In this document: piece after piece, positions 24,886 to 34,347 of the stretch
Position numbering within the stretch: position 1 is the stretch's first letter
Layout: each line of letters starts with the position of its first letter
Source: Paenibacillus sp. DCT19
Lineage (GTDB): Bacteria; Bacillota; Bacilli; Paenibacillales; Paenibacillaceae
Direction: 5' to 3'
DNA: 64,000 nt
Assembly (NCBI RefSeq): GCF_003268635.1
Contig: NZ_CP029639.1
Coordinates: forward strand, 1,871,501 to 1,935,500
The notes under the pieces: model-generated
The model's input: only the letters and a program-made list of their open reading frames with translations
What the model was told of the DNA's origin: nothing
Databases searched by the model: none
Translations under genes and position numbers: made by a program

Positions 24886-27813
24886 ATGGCTGGAATTCTA
24901 CAACGAAAGAAATGGATCCTGCCTGCCGTAATGGTCATCGCAGCAGCCGGGGTGATTTTTTATTTCACATCGGGGACAGATGCGGAGAGTGCGGATGTTC
25001 CACCCGGCGGTTTGCCGGCCATTGAAGTGGATGCGATCTTGCAGCAGACAAGGCAGAAGAAGGGGTATGAGCAATATTTGTCTAACGTAGGCGAAGCTGC
25101 TCGGCCGAATGTGGATATTACGATTGAAGCTGGGGATTATACACGGGCTAGTGGCGGTGAGGTGCAGACGCTCGCTCATTACGAGGGCATGGAAGGAACA
25201 TCGCTACATACCGGTGAGACCGGAGAGGTCGACTGGATGATCAGCGTACCAGAATCGGGATGGTACAACCTTTCTGCAACGTATTTCCCTATAGAGGGCA
25301 AGAGTTCCGCGATTGAGCGTGCACTGTACATTGATGGTGAACTTCCGTTTGCGGAAGCCGCCTATTTGCAGTTTGATCGGGTGTGGAGCAATGAGAAGGA
25401 TGAGGTTCAGCAGGATAATCAAGGGAATGATCTTCGTCCCAAGCAGGTGGATAAACCGCGCTGGGTAGAGGAAATTTTTCAGGATTCGGACGGCTACGAA
25501 CAAGCACCATTCAAGTTTTATTTGGAAAAAGGGGAACACACACTAACGCTGAAATCCTCTCGGGAACCGATGGTTTTACGTTCTTTACGATTGTTCAATG
25601 ACAAACCGGTAGCTCCGTATTCGGAGATGGCACAAGCGCAGAATAGCGATTCATTCCCGCAACCGAAGGATGTGCTCATTCGCATAGAAGGGGAGGCTGC
25701 CGTTGCCAAGTCTTCTCCAACGTTATATCCAACTAGCGAAAGATCGAGTTCAGCAGTGTCTCCTTACAGCGCTTCCCAGGTACGAATCAATACGATTGGC
25801 GGCTATAACTGGCGTTTGCCGGGACAATGGATTGAATGGGAAGTGGAGGTGCCGGAGGATGGACTTTATCATATCGGATTTACGGCGCAGCAAAATTTTG
25901 TGAAAGGGATCTATTCCACCCGCAAGTTAACCATTGATGGCGAGGTTCCATTTGCTGAGATGATGAAAGCTCCTTTTCGGTATCAGAGCGATTATCGTGT
26001 AGATGTGATGGGCGGGGATGAGCCTTATAAGTTCTCGCTGGACAAGGGCAAACATGTCATTCGGCTGGAAAATAGCCTAGGCGATTTCGCACCACTGATC
26101 CGCAATGTAGAGGATAGCTTGTACAATCTGAACTCCATGTATCGGCGAATTCTGATGATCACAGGTACTAAGCCTGATGAGTTCAGGGATTACCGGGTGG
26201 AGAAGCAGATTCCGAATCTGCTGGAAGTGTTCAGTGGTGAGAGTGAGCGTTTGAAGGAAGTTGCCGCTCAGCTTCGCATCTTATCCGGTCAATCGAGTGA
26301 TCAGGAGGCGCTGATCAAAACGATGGCGCAACAGCTCGATGAGATGATTGAGAAGCCGGATACCATTCCGAGAAGACTCGCTGCTTACAAAACAAATACA
26401 GGTGGACTCGGTACATGGGTGCAGCAAGCGAGAGAGCAACCACTGGAGATTGATGCACTCTACGTTACCTCGCTAGATCTTAACATTCCTGAAACGGGCA
26501 TGGGGCCAATGGCCAAAATCGGGCATGAAGCGAAAACGTTCTACAACTCATTTTTCATCGATTATAACCAGATCGGAAACGTTGCTACATCCGAGGATCA
26601 GCGGACAGTGACTGTCTGGATCGGTAGCGGACGAGATCAAGCGAACACAATGAAAGCGATGATTGATGAGACGTTCACCCCTGAGAGCGGCATTAATGTC
26701 AATCTGAAGCTGGTGAATATGGGTACGTTGTTGCCAGCTACGTTATCAGGCGAAGGGCCAGACATTGCGATGCAGATTGGCAATGACCTGCCTGTGAACT
26801 TTGCGATGCGGAATTCAGCCATGGATCTGACGCAGTTTAGTGATTATGACGCAGTGGAACAGGAGTTTAGGGAAAGTGCGATTGTCCCATATGCCTATGA
26901 TTCTGGTGTATATGCACTCCCCGAAACGCAGACGTTCAACATGTTATTTTATCGTAAAGATGTGCTTGCTGAGCTCGGTCTTGAGGTGCCTCAGACGTGG
27001 GATGATGTCGAGAGCTTACTTGCGATCCTGAGCAAAAATCATATGGAATTTGGCATGCCGATTGTAACGCAGGCGAACATGCAAGGTGTCAATATTCCGC
27101 CGAACTCACAGTATGCAACGATGCTGCTGCAAAATGGCGGTGCGTTCTATCGAAATAATGATAAGGAATCGGATCTGGATTCTCGTATCGGGATTGAGAC
27201 GTTCAAAAAATGGACGGAGTTCTACACCGACTACAAGCTGGAACGAGAATATGATTTTGCCAATCGTTTCCGTACCGGGCAGATGCCTATTGGCTTGACG
27301 GATTACACGATGTATAACCAGCTATCTGTCTTTGCACCTGAGATTCGTGGCCTGTGGGGATTCGTGCCCGTGCCGGGAACCGTACAGGAAGATGGAACAC
27401 TGAACCGCGATACGCCGGGTGGTGGTACTGCGGTCATGATGTTACAGAGTGCGAAGGATCAAGAGGCTGCATGGGAATTTATGAAATGGTGGACCAGTAC
27501 ACCGATTCAAGCGGAATTCGGACGTGAGATGGAAGGTTTGATGGGAGCCGCTGCACGTTATCCGACTGCGAATATAAAAGCTTTGGATTCACTTCCATGG
27601 CCTGCTGAGGATTACGCTAATTTGAAGGCGCAATTCGAAACGGTGAAGGGTATTCCTGAAGTGCCAGGCGGTTACTTTACAGGACGCCATCTGTTTAATG
27701 CGTTTTACAAAACCGTCGTAGGTCAGGTGGAAGCAAGAGAATCCATCATGGACTATACCCAGTATATTCAGGACGAGATTCGGATCAAGCGTAATGAATT
27801 TGGTCTTCCGTAA
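24886..27813 (+). CDS. membrane-anchored fusion: two CBM-like domains plus a solute-binding domain
   Basis: A protein of about 975 residues. An N-terminal helix (KKWILPAVMVIAAAGVIFYF) has no lipobox, so it is probably a membrane anchor. Two beta-sandwich domains resembling CBM6/CBM35 follow: about residues 80-245 (VDWMISVPESGWYNLSATY, FYLEKGEHTLTL) and 265-420 (IEWEVEVPEDGLYHIGF, FSLDKGKHVIRLEN). After a helical linker, residues 570-960 form a family-1 solute-binding domain (VTVWIGSGRDQANTM, GPDIAMQIGNDLPVN, FNMLFYRKDVLAELG). It may capture a polymer and pass oligomers to the permeases. Upstream in-frame TTG 24865 and ATG 24868 are rejected because GAGGAGG lies inside that stretch, correctly spaced for ATG 24886. 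Confidence 0.82.
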   Translation: MAGILQRKKWILPAVMVIAAAGVIFYFTSGTDAESADVPPGGLPAIEVDAILQQTRQKKGYEQYLSNVGEAARPNVDITIEAGDYTRASGGEVQTLAHYEGMEGTSLHTGETGEVDWMISVPESGWYNLSATYFPIEGKSSAIERALYIDGELPFAEAAYLQFDRVWSNEKDEVQQDNQGNDLRPKQVDKPRWVEEIFQDSDGYEQAPFKFYLEKGEHTLTLKSSREPMVLRSLRLFNDKPVAPYSEMAQAQNSDSFPQPKDVLIRIEGEAAVAKSSPTLYPTSERSSSAVSPYSASQVRINTIGGYNWRLPGQWIEWEVEVPEDGLYHIGFTAQQNFVKGIYSTRKLTIDGEVPFAEMMKAPFRYQSDYRVDVMGGDEPYKFSLDKGKHVIRLENSLGDFAPLIRNVEDSLYNLNSMYRRILMITGTKPDEFRDYRVEKQIPNLLEVFSGESERLKEVAAQLRILSGQSSDQEALIKTMAQQLDEMIEKPDTIPRRLAAYKTNTGGLGTWVQQAREQPLEIDALYVTSLDLNIPETGMGPMAKIGHEAKTFYNSFFIDYNQIGNVATSEDQRTVTVWIGSGRDQANTMKAMIDETFTPESGINVNLKLVNMGTLLPATLSGEGPDIAMQIGNDLPVNFAMRNSAMDLTQFSDYDAVEQEFRESAIVPYAYDSGVYALPETQTFNMLFYRKDVLAELGLEVPQTWDDVESLLAILSKNHMEFGMPIVTQANMQGVNIPPNSQYATMLLQNGGAFYRNNDKESDLDSRIGIETFKKWTEFYTDYKLEREYDFANRFRTGQMPIGLTDYTMYNQLSVFAPEIRGLWGFVPVPGTVQEDGTLNRDTPGGGTAVMMLQSAKDQEAAWEFMKWWTSTPIQAEFGREMEGLMGAAARYPTANIKALDSLPWPAEDYANLKAQFETVKGIPEVPGGYFTGRHLFNAFYKTVVGQVEARESIMDYTQYIQDEIRIKRNEFGLP

Positions 27814-27831
27814 GCAGAGGGAGGGTTAACA

Positions 27832-28800
27832 GTGTCACAAATATCACTCCGAGACGGACAAAACAGTCCTCCTGAGAAAACGCCGAGAATGGGCATGAAA
27901 TCATGGTGGAGCTGGAAGCTCCAGGAAATGAAGGCCAGCAAACATTCCTATGTACTGCTCGCTCCTTATATGATCCTGTTTACCATGTTCACCGTGATTC
28001 CCGTTGTCATCTCAATCATATTGAGCTTCACCTACTTTAACATGCTGGAATTTCCGAAATTTATTGGTTGGCAGAACTACACCCGATTATTTCTGGAGGA
28101 TGACGTATTTCTGATTGCGATCAAAAATACGTTGCTGTTTGCCATCATTACAGGACCGATCAGTTATATTGCTTGTTTCGTTTTTGCCTGGATTATCAAT
28201 GAGTTGACTCCGAAATGGAGAGCGTTTATGACGTTGATTTTCTACGCGCCTTCCATTTCGGGTAATGTCTATTTTATCTGGCTGATGATTTTCTCGGGCG
28301 ATCGGTACGGGATTGCGAACGGTCTGTTAATTAAATGGGGATTTCTGCTTGAGCCAATCCAATGGCTGAAGACTGAAGCCTACATTATGCCGATCCTCAT
28401 CCTGGTGCAATTGTGGCTCAGTCTTGGAACAGGCTTCCTCGCGTTTATCGCAGGTCTGCAGACGGTAGATCGGACGTTGTATGAAGCAGGGGCTGTAGAT
28501 GGAATCAAGAACCGTTGGCAGGAGCTATGGTACATTACGCTGCCTTCGATGCGTCCACAGCTGATGTTTGGTGCGGTTATTCAATTAACGACCTCCTTCG
28601 CTGTAGCGGATGTATCCATTGCACTTGCAGGTTTCCCAAGTGTCAACTATGCCGCTGAGACGGTGGTTACGCATTTGATTGATTTTGGTACCACGCGGTT
28701 CGAGATGGGGTATGCCTCAGCCATTGCGACAGTGCTCTTTATGATTATGGTGGGCACGAACTTGTTGGTACAGAAACTGCTGAGAAGGGTGGGAGAGTAA
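27832..28800 (+). CDS. sugar ABC transporter permease (MalF/UgpA type), first pair
   Basis: A 322-residue permease with a long cytoplasmic N terminus and about six membrane helices beginning YVLLAPYMILFTMFTVIP. The ATPase-docking EAA loop reads EAGAVDGIKNRWQELWYITLPSMRP. It starts with GTG 27832 behind GAGGGAGGG and is followed five bases later by its partner permease. No ATP-binding subunit is encoded in the locus, so a shared MsmX-type ATPase is presumed. Confidence 0.92.
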   Translation: MSQISLRDGQNSPPEKTPRMGMKSWWSWKLQEMKASKHSYVLLAPYMILFTMFTVIPVVISIILSFTYFNMLEFPKFIGWQNYTRLFLEDDVFLIAIKNTLLFAIITGPISYIACFVFAWIINELTPKWRAFMTLIFYAPSISGNVYFIWLMIFSGDRYGIANGLLIKWGFLLEPIQWLKTEAYIMPILILVQLWLSLGTGFLAFIAGLQTVDRTLYEAGAVDGIKNRWQELWYITLPSMRPQLMFGAVIQLTTSFAVADVSIALAGFPSVNYAAETVVTHLIDFGTTRFEMGYASAIATVLFMIMVGTNLLVQKLLRRVGE

Positions 28801-28804
28801 CGAT

Positions 28805-29668
28805 ATGGCCGCCATTACAACAGCCAAAAAGCGGGTGAACCGCTCATTATCCGGAAGCATCTCCCTGTTTGCCCTTCTACTGGTGTTCGGTGCGTTTATG
28901 GTACTGCCTCTCATCTATGCGATCAACAATGCGTTCAAGCCACTGGATGAGATCTTTACTTTTCCACCGACCCTATTTGTTAAAAACCCAACGTTAAGCA
29001 ACTTCACCGATTTGCTGAACCTGCTTAGCGATTCATGGGTTCCATTCTCACGTTATATTTTCAACACGGTATTTATTACAGGAATCGGCATCGTGGGTCA
29101 CGTGCTACTGGCTTCTGCGGCAGCATACCCACTTGCCAAACACAAGTTCCCGGGCAAAGTATTCATGTTTCAGGTGGTTGTACTTTCCCTGATGTTCACA
29201 CCTGCCGTGACGGCAATCCCGAACTATATGATCATGTCATGGTTAGGATGGATCGATACGTATTGGGCTGTTATCATTCCGGCATTTGCCTATTCGCTAG
29301 GTCTGTATCTCATGAAGCAATTCATGGAACAGATTCCGGATGCATTGCTGGAAGCAGCAAAGATTGATGGCGCAAGTGAGTATCGCATTTTCTGGTCGAT
29401 CGTCATGCCGAATGTGAAGCCAGCGTGGCTTACTTTGATTATTCTGTTATTCCAGATGCTGTGGGGAAGCGATGGCAATGGATATATCTATAGTGAGCAG
29501 TTGAAGACCTTGCATTATGCTGCAGGGCAGATCATTCAGGGCGGAATTTCCCGTGCCGGAGCAGGTGCAGCGGTTGCATTGATCTTGATGAGTGTGCCAA
29601 TTACGCTGTTTATTTTCTCGCAGAGCCGCATCATTGAGACGATGGCAAGCTCAGGCATGAAGGATTAA
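28805..29668 (+). CDS. sugar ABC transporter permease (MalG/UgpE type), first pair
   Basis: A 287-residue permease, the MalG-type partner of the preceding gene. It has about six helices, a conserved NAFKPLDEIFTFPPTLF extracytoplasmic start, and an EAA loop EAAKIDGASEYRIFWSIVMP. The five-base gap from its partner and 11 bases to the next gene show one transcript. The C terminus ends SRIIETMASSGMKD, usual for this family. Confidence 0.92.
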   Translation: MAAITTAKKRVNRSLSGSISLFALLLVFGAFMVLPLIYAINNAFKPLDEIFTFPPTLFVKNPTLSNFTDLLNLLSDSWVPFSRYIFNTVFITGIGIVGHVLLASAAAYPLAKHKFPGKVFMFQVVVLSLMFTPAVTAIPNYMIMSWLGWIDTYWAVIIPAFAYSLGLYLMKQFMEQIPDALLEAAKIDGASEYRIFWSIVMPNVKPAWLTLIILLFQMLWGSDGNGYIYSEQLKTLHYAAGQIIQGGISRAGAGAAVALILMSVPITLFIFSQSRIIETMASSGMKD

Positions 29669-29679
29669 GGGGGAACGAT

Positions 29680-31146
29680 ATGGCACGCACAGTGAAAAGA
29701 TGGCTAAGTCTTCTGGCGGCAGTATCCCTGTTGCTGGTGAATGCCATGCCTGCGGCAGCCTCCCCGGCGCCGTATGACAGCTACAACTACAACTACTGGA
29801 AAGAAGCCGTTCCTTCACCGGATGCTTACCTGCCTCAGCGAACGATCTCAGGCAGCGATCTGGGGATTGGCGAATTCAAAGATCCTGGTGATATGAACGT
29901 CTCTTCATCCGGTCAGATCTATATTTTGGACAGTGGGAACAGCCGCATCGTCGTCTTGGATGCGAAATATAAGCTCTTACGGGTTATTGATGGTTTTATG
30001 CTGGATGGCAGCAAGGAGGCATTTAGCGTTCCGAGCGGACTATTTGTGGATGAAAATGAACAGATTTACATTGCAGATACCGGCAACAGTCGCGTCGTAG
30101 TGTTAGATGCAGAAGGGAACCTGGTACATACCATTACGAAGCCAGAATCGGACATTTTAGCGACTGATTTTCAGTTTCAGCCTTTGAAGCTGACCGTGGA
30201 TCGTGTGGGCCGGGTATACGTTGTGGCACAAGGTGTATATGAGGGCATTATGCAGTTTGATGAGAACGGTCAATTCATTGGTTATGTAGGAACAAATAAG
30301 GTTGAACGGGACTATGGCGAATATATCTGGCGCATGTTTTCAACTAAAGCCCAGCGGGCTCAGATGGTTCTATTTGTACCTACCGAGTTCTCGAATGCAG
30401 ATATCGACCATAAAGGGTTCGTATATGCAACTAACATTGATCCAGGTTCGAACGAGCCAATCAAGCGCTTGAATCCGTCGGGCGAGGATGTGCTCAAACG
30501 ATTCGGTTACTACGATGTCAAGGGAGACATCCGCTTCCGCAATAGCACTGGCCCATCCAAGTTAATTGATGTGAAGGTGTTAGGCAACGGCATGTACAGT
30601 GTGCTGGACGCCACGCAGAACCGAGTGTTCACTTATGATGATGAAGGCCATCTGCTGTATATCTACGGGGGCAAGGGTAACCAGGTTGGTACACTCAAGA
30701 CTCCTGTTGCAATTGAGCAATCCGGTGATCATTCGTTAGTGCTGGATCGGGGCAAAAGCAATTTGGTAGTCTATGAGCCCACTCGATTCGGTTCAACGGT
30801 GAATCAGGCTGTCACTCTGCATTATCAGGGCGAGGACACGGAGGCCGTGCATCTCTGGAAAGAGGTACTTAAGCTGAACGCTAACTATGATATCGCATAT
30901 ATTGGCATCGGTAAGTCATTGCTGATGGAGAAGAAAAACGAAGAGGCTCTTGGTTACTTTGAGCTGGGCATGGATCGCAAGAGTTATTCTGTCGCATTCA
31001 AACGACATCGGAGAGAGGTCATGAAGGAGAATTTTGGCACATTTCTAACGGTTGCTATTGTGGCGGTCTTTGTTCTGATCCTTGTTCGATTGGCGGTTAA
31101 ATGGAAACGGAGGAGGCAGATCGATCGTGAAGCAGGATTACATTAA
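29680..31146 (+). CDS. NHL-repeat beta-propeller protein with TPR-like segment and C-terminal membrane anchor
   Basis: A 488-residue exported protein. A signal peptide ends near MPAAASPAP. NHL-type blades recur, for example GQIYILDSGNSRIVVLD, EQIYIADTGNSRVVVLD and GRVYVVAQG, making a propeller over residues 60-370. Residues 380-440 form TPR-like helices (AVHLWKEVLKLNANYDIAYIG, EEALGYFELGMD), and a C-terminal helix (FLTVAIVAVFVLILVRLAV) followed by basic residues anchors it. It would sit on the outer face beside the permeases, perhaps as a scaffold or glycan-binding factor; no catalytic motif is seen. Its last 20 bases overlap the next gene. Confidence 0.82.
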   Translation: MARTVKRWLSLLAAVSLLLVNAMPAAASPAPYDSYNYNYWKEAVPSPDAYLPQRTISGSDLGIGEFKDPGDMNVSSSGQIYILDSGNSRIVVLDAKYKLLRVIDGFMLDGSKEAFSVPSGLFVDENEQIYIADTGNSRVVVLDAEGNLVHTITKPESDILATDFQFQPLKLTVDRVGRVYVVAQGVYEGIMQFDENGQFIGYVGTNKVERDYGEYIWRMFSTKAQRAQMVLFVPTEFSNADIDHKGFVYATNIDPGSNEPIKRLNPSGEDVLKRFGYYDVKGDIRFRNSTGPSKLIDVKVLGNGMYSVLDATQNRVFTYDDEGHLLYIYGGKGNQVGTLKTPVAIEQSGDHSLVLDRGKSNLVVYEPTRFGSTVNQAVTLHYQGEDTEAVHLWKEVLKLNANYDIAYIGIGKSLLMEKKNEEALGYFELGMDRKSYSVAFKRHRREVMKENFGTFLTVAIVAVFVLILVRLAVKWKRRRQIDREAGLH

Positions 31147-31747
31147 GTTTCCGTTGCACCTCATTTTTCACCCCATTGATGCATTCTGGGATCTGAAGTC
31201 GGATAACCGGGGTAGGTTAGCTGTTGCTTTTAGTGCACTCGTGCTGACGATTATGATTATGATTTTGCAAAAACAGTACGCAGGTTTTCTGGTCAACTAT
31301 TCGGACCCGCGGACACTGAACAGCATTCAGGAGATCTTAACGATTGTTGTGCCGTTCTTTCTCTGGTGTACAGCCAATTGGGCCATCACAACCCTGATGG
31401 AGGGTGAAGGCAAATTCAAAGAGATTGTGCTGGCGACAGGTTACTCGCTTATCCCACTTATTTTGATTTATGCACCGATGATTGTGATTAGTCGGTTTAT
31501 GGTTCAGGAAGAAACGGCTTTCTATTATCTAGCAACGACGATTGCCTTCATCTGGTTTGTGCTTTTGTTGTTCATCGGTACAATGACGGTACACCAGTAT
31601 ACTGTTATCAAAACCGTTATTACGATGGTGCTGACCGTTATTGTTATGGGGATTATCATTTTCCTTGGTGCGCTGGTGTTTAGCATGCTTCAGCAACTAT
31701 TCGAATTTGGCTACAATATCTATCGCGAATTGATTTTTCGGACGTAA
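31127..31747 (+). CDS. Yip1-family polytopic membrane protein
   Basis: A 206-residue protein with about five membrane helices. The N-terminal FPLHLIFHPIDAFWDLK is the Yip1-domain opening found in bacterial YIP1 proteins, followed by LVLTIMIMIL, VPFFLWCTANWAI, LIPLILIYAPMIVI, YYLATTIAFIWFVLL and a final IVMGIIIFLGALVF. The start is put at GTG 31127, 11 bases after GGAGGAGG, giving a 20-base overlap with the NHL gene; an in-frame ATG at 31082 lies deep inside that gene. A partner role in the transport complex is inferred only from gene order. Confidence 0.78.
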   Translation: MKQDYIKFPLHLIFHPIDAFWDLKSDNRGRLAVAFSALVLTIMIMILQKQYAGFLVNYSDPRTLNSIQEILTIVVPFFLWCTANWAITTLMEGEGKFKEIVLATGYSLIPLILIYAPMIVISRFMVQEETAFYYLATTIAFIWFVLLLFIGTMTVHQYTVIKTVITMVLTVIVMGIIIFLGALVFSMLQQLFEFGYNIYRELIFRT

Positions 31748-31761
31748 AGGAGGCGGCATCG

Positions 31762-34347
31762 GTGAACAAAAAGCAACGACTATATACGGTGCTGGCCGGC
31801 GGTATAGCTGTGGTGATGATTGCAGCCGGGCTGCTGTATATAAATAACCGGGGCATTCCTGCTGTAGAAGTTGCAGCTTATGTCCAGACGACAACAGAAG
31901 CGCAGCCAACCGAGGTGGAGGCACTTCGTTTCTTGACAGACTCATCTGAGGGCGTACCGGGTATGAAGCTGGTGGCCGAGGATGCGGGTCTCGCGCTCTA
32001 CTACAATGAAGAGACGACCGAAATAGCGGTTCGAGACGGAAATAGCGGACAGATCTGGTACAGCAATCCGGAAGCGCGGAATGAGGATGGTCTGGCCTCG
32101 GGATATGAGAAAGAGGTGTTATCCTCTCAGCTCAACGTTTCCTTCCGTGATGCAATCGGTACGTTAGAGAATTATCCTAATTTTAGCTCCAGTATTAGTA
32201 ACAAACAATTTGTCGCATCCAACATTGAACAGGGAGTTCGCGTGAATTATACCCTCGGGGATACATCGCTTGGCATTAATGCGTTGCCTAAACTGATCAG
32301 TAAACAGCGGCTGGAAGAAAAGGTTCTCTCCAAGCTGGATGAAACTGCAGCGCGATATACTTCCGCTCGTTATTATCCAAGCAAAGCGAATCCGGAGGTA
32401 CTGGAAAGACTGGACGGACAGATATCTAAACAGCTTGTTCTAAACAAGATGCTGGATGCATTCCAGACCGCAGGATACAGCGAAGAAGATCTAGCCTATG
32501 ACAATCAGGAGAATGGTGTCGAGGGTGGAGGTGCATCGGAGAAGCCTAGTTTCGAAATTCCAGTAGAGTACCGGTTAGAGGAAGGGACACTTCTTGTAAC
32601 GGTACCACTGAGTCAGGTGAAAGAGAGTGGGCAATACCGCATTCGCAATATCGATCTGCTCGCTTATTTTGGTGCTGCCGATGCTGAGGAAGAGGGATAT
32701 ATGTTTGTACCTGACGGTTCGGGCAGCCTGATTCATCTCAACAATGGGAAGATCAAGGAAGATCAGTATGTTCAACGTGTCTACGGTATGGATCCCAACG
32801 ATAATTCTCTCAGTCGTCCTCAAGTAAGTGAGTCTGCTCGTATGCCTGTCTTTGGATTGAAGAACGGTGATCGTGCGTGGTTTGCCATCATTGAGAAGGG
32901 TGATGCGATGGCTAGCATCGCAGCGGATATCGGTGGCAGACAAAATAGCTACAACCATGTATATAGCAGCTTCTCCTTACGCGGTGAAGATGAATTGGAA
33001 ATGTATACGTCACAGAAAATACAGGAGATTCAGTTGCTTAGTGAAGAGCCGTTTCGTGGAGATATTCAGGTACGCTATCAATTCCTTCAAGGGAATGATG
33101 CCAGTTATTCCGGAATGGCAAGGTTATATCAGCAGCAGCTAATGAATCAAGATGTATTGAAACCATTGGTTGATCAAGAGGATATTCCTTTCTATGTGAA
33201 CGTGCTTGGTGCGGTGGACAAAAGAGCTTCTTTCCTTGGGGTGCCTTATCGCACCACATTAGCGATGACCACTTACGAGCAGGCGAGTACCATTGCAGAA
33301 GAACTTCAGCAAAAGGGCCTGAAGCATGTGCAAATGCGATATCAGGGATGGTTTGGTGGAGGATACAGTCACCATACGCCAACACGAGTGAAGCTGGATT
33401 CGGAAGTGGGAAGTTCGTCGGAGTTGAAGCAGCTCTCTGAACAATTGCGTGAATCAGGGGGTGCGCTTTTCCCGGATGTGGCCTTTCAGCATATCTATCA
33501 CAATGACTCTCGGTTTGCACCTTCCGCAGATGCGACGCGTTTTGTCACCAAGGAGACTGCCCAGTTGTATCCATACAATCCTGCCTTGAACCGAATGGAT
33601 CAGAGCAGAGACGATTACTACCTACTCTCAGCAGCCAAGCTTCCCTATGTAGTCAGTGAATTCGCTGAGAAGGTTGGCAAGTTGGAGCTACAAGGGTTAT
33701 CCCTGCGTGATCTCGGTCAGGTGTTAAGCTCGGACTATCGGGATAGTCGGGTTATTCATAGGGAGACGGCGAAGAACATTGTGCAAGAACAGCTTGAAAA
33801 GTTACAGCAGACTTACCCGAATATGATGCTTTCATCGGCTAATGCATATGCCTGGGGCTACGCTCAGCATATTGTGGATGTGCCAGGAGGCTCAAGCCGG
33901 TTCAATATCACCGATGAGGAAGTACCCTTTTACGAGATGGTCATTCATGGATACAAAGACTATGCTGGCTCACCTATGAATACATCGGGAGATCAAGATC
34001 TACGCAAACAATTGCTGCGTAGTCTGGAGCTCGGAGCAGCACCGCAATTTCAATGGACTTATGAACCATCGTCTCTTATGAAGCTGACGAATTACGATTC
34101 GGCGTATGCTACGGACTATGCATACTGGGTGGATGAGGCTGTAGAGCTATATCAAGAAGCCAATGAAGTGCTCCGTGGTTTGAGAACCCAAACGATTGTA
34201 GACCATAAGCGGATACAGGACGGGGTCGTGCAGGTCAATTACAGTGGTGGTGCACAGATCCTCGTTAACTATACCTCTGAGCCGGTTACGGTGGATAACA
34301 TCGTTGTGGATGCGGCGGATTACGCGCTGAAAGGAGTCAACCGATGA
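31762..34347 (+). CDS. large membrane-anchored DUF5696 protein, possible surface glycoside hydrolase
   Basis: An 861-residue protein with an N-terminal helix (YTVLAGGIAVVMIAAGLLYI) and a large extracellular part. Residues 60-470 look like beta-rich sandwich domains (IAVRDGNSGQIWYSN, YMFVPDGSGSLIHLNNG, VFGLKNGDRAWFAIIEKGD). Residues 480-780 resemble a TIM barrel (HVQMRYQGWFGGGYSHHTP, ALFPDVAFQHIYHNDSRF, LGAAPQFQWTYEPSS). The C terminus has ILVNYTSEPVTVDNIVV, a pattern common in C-terminal sandwiches of glycoside hydrolases. I recall this family as DUF5696; enzymatic activity is inference. It starts GTG 31762 after AAAGGAGG and overlaps the next gene by four bases. Confidence 0.72.
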   Translation: MNKKQRLYTVLAGGIAVVMIAAGLLYINNRGIPAVEVAAYVQTTTEAQPTEVEALRFLTDSSEGVPGMKLVAEDAGLALYYNEETTEIAVRDGNSGQIWYSNPEARNEDGLASGYEKEVLSSQLNVSFRDAIGTLENYPNFSSSISNKQFVASNIEQGVRVNYTLGDTSLGINALPKLISKQRLEEKVLSKLDETAARYTSARYYPSKANPEVLERLDGQISKQLVLNKMLDAFQTAGYSEEDLAYDNQENGVEGGGASEKPSFEIPVEYRLEEGTLLVTVPLSQVKESGQYRIRNIDLLAYFGAADAEEEGYMFVPDGSGSLIHLNNGKIKEDQYVQRVYGMDPNDNSLSRPQVSESARMPVFGLKNGDRAWFAIIEKGDAMASIAADIGGRQNSYNHVYSSFSLRGEDELEMYTSQKIQEIQLLSEEPFRGDIQVRYQFLQGNDASYSGMARLYQQQLMNQDVLKPLVDQEDIPFYVNVLGAVDKRASFLGVPYRTTLAMTTYEQASTIAEELQQKGLKHVQMRYQGWFGGGYSHHTPTRVKLDSEVGSSSELKQLSEQLRESGGALFPDVAFQHIYHNDSRFAPSADATRFVTKETAQLYPYNPALNRMDQSRDDYYLLSAAKLPYVVSEFAEKVGKLELQGLSLRDLGQVLSSDYRDSRVIHRETAKNIVQEQLEKLQQTYPNMMLSSANAYAWGYAQHIVDVPGGSSRFNITDEEVPFYEMVIHGYKDYAGSPMNTSGDQDLRKQLLRSLELGAAPQFQWTYEPSSLMKLTNYDSAYATDYAYWVDEAVELYQEANEVLRGLRTQTIVDHKRIQDGVVQVNYSGGAQILVNYTSEPVTVDNIVVDAADYALKGVNR

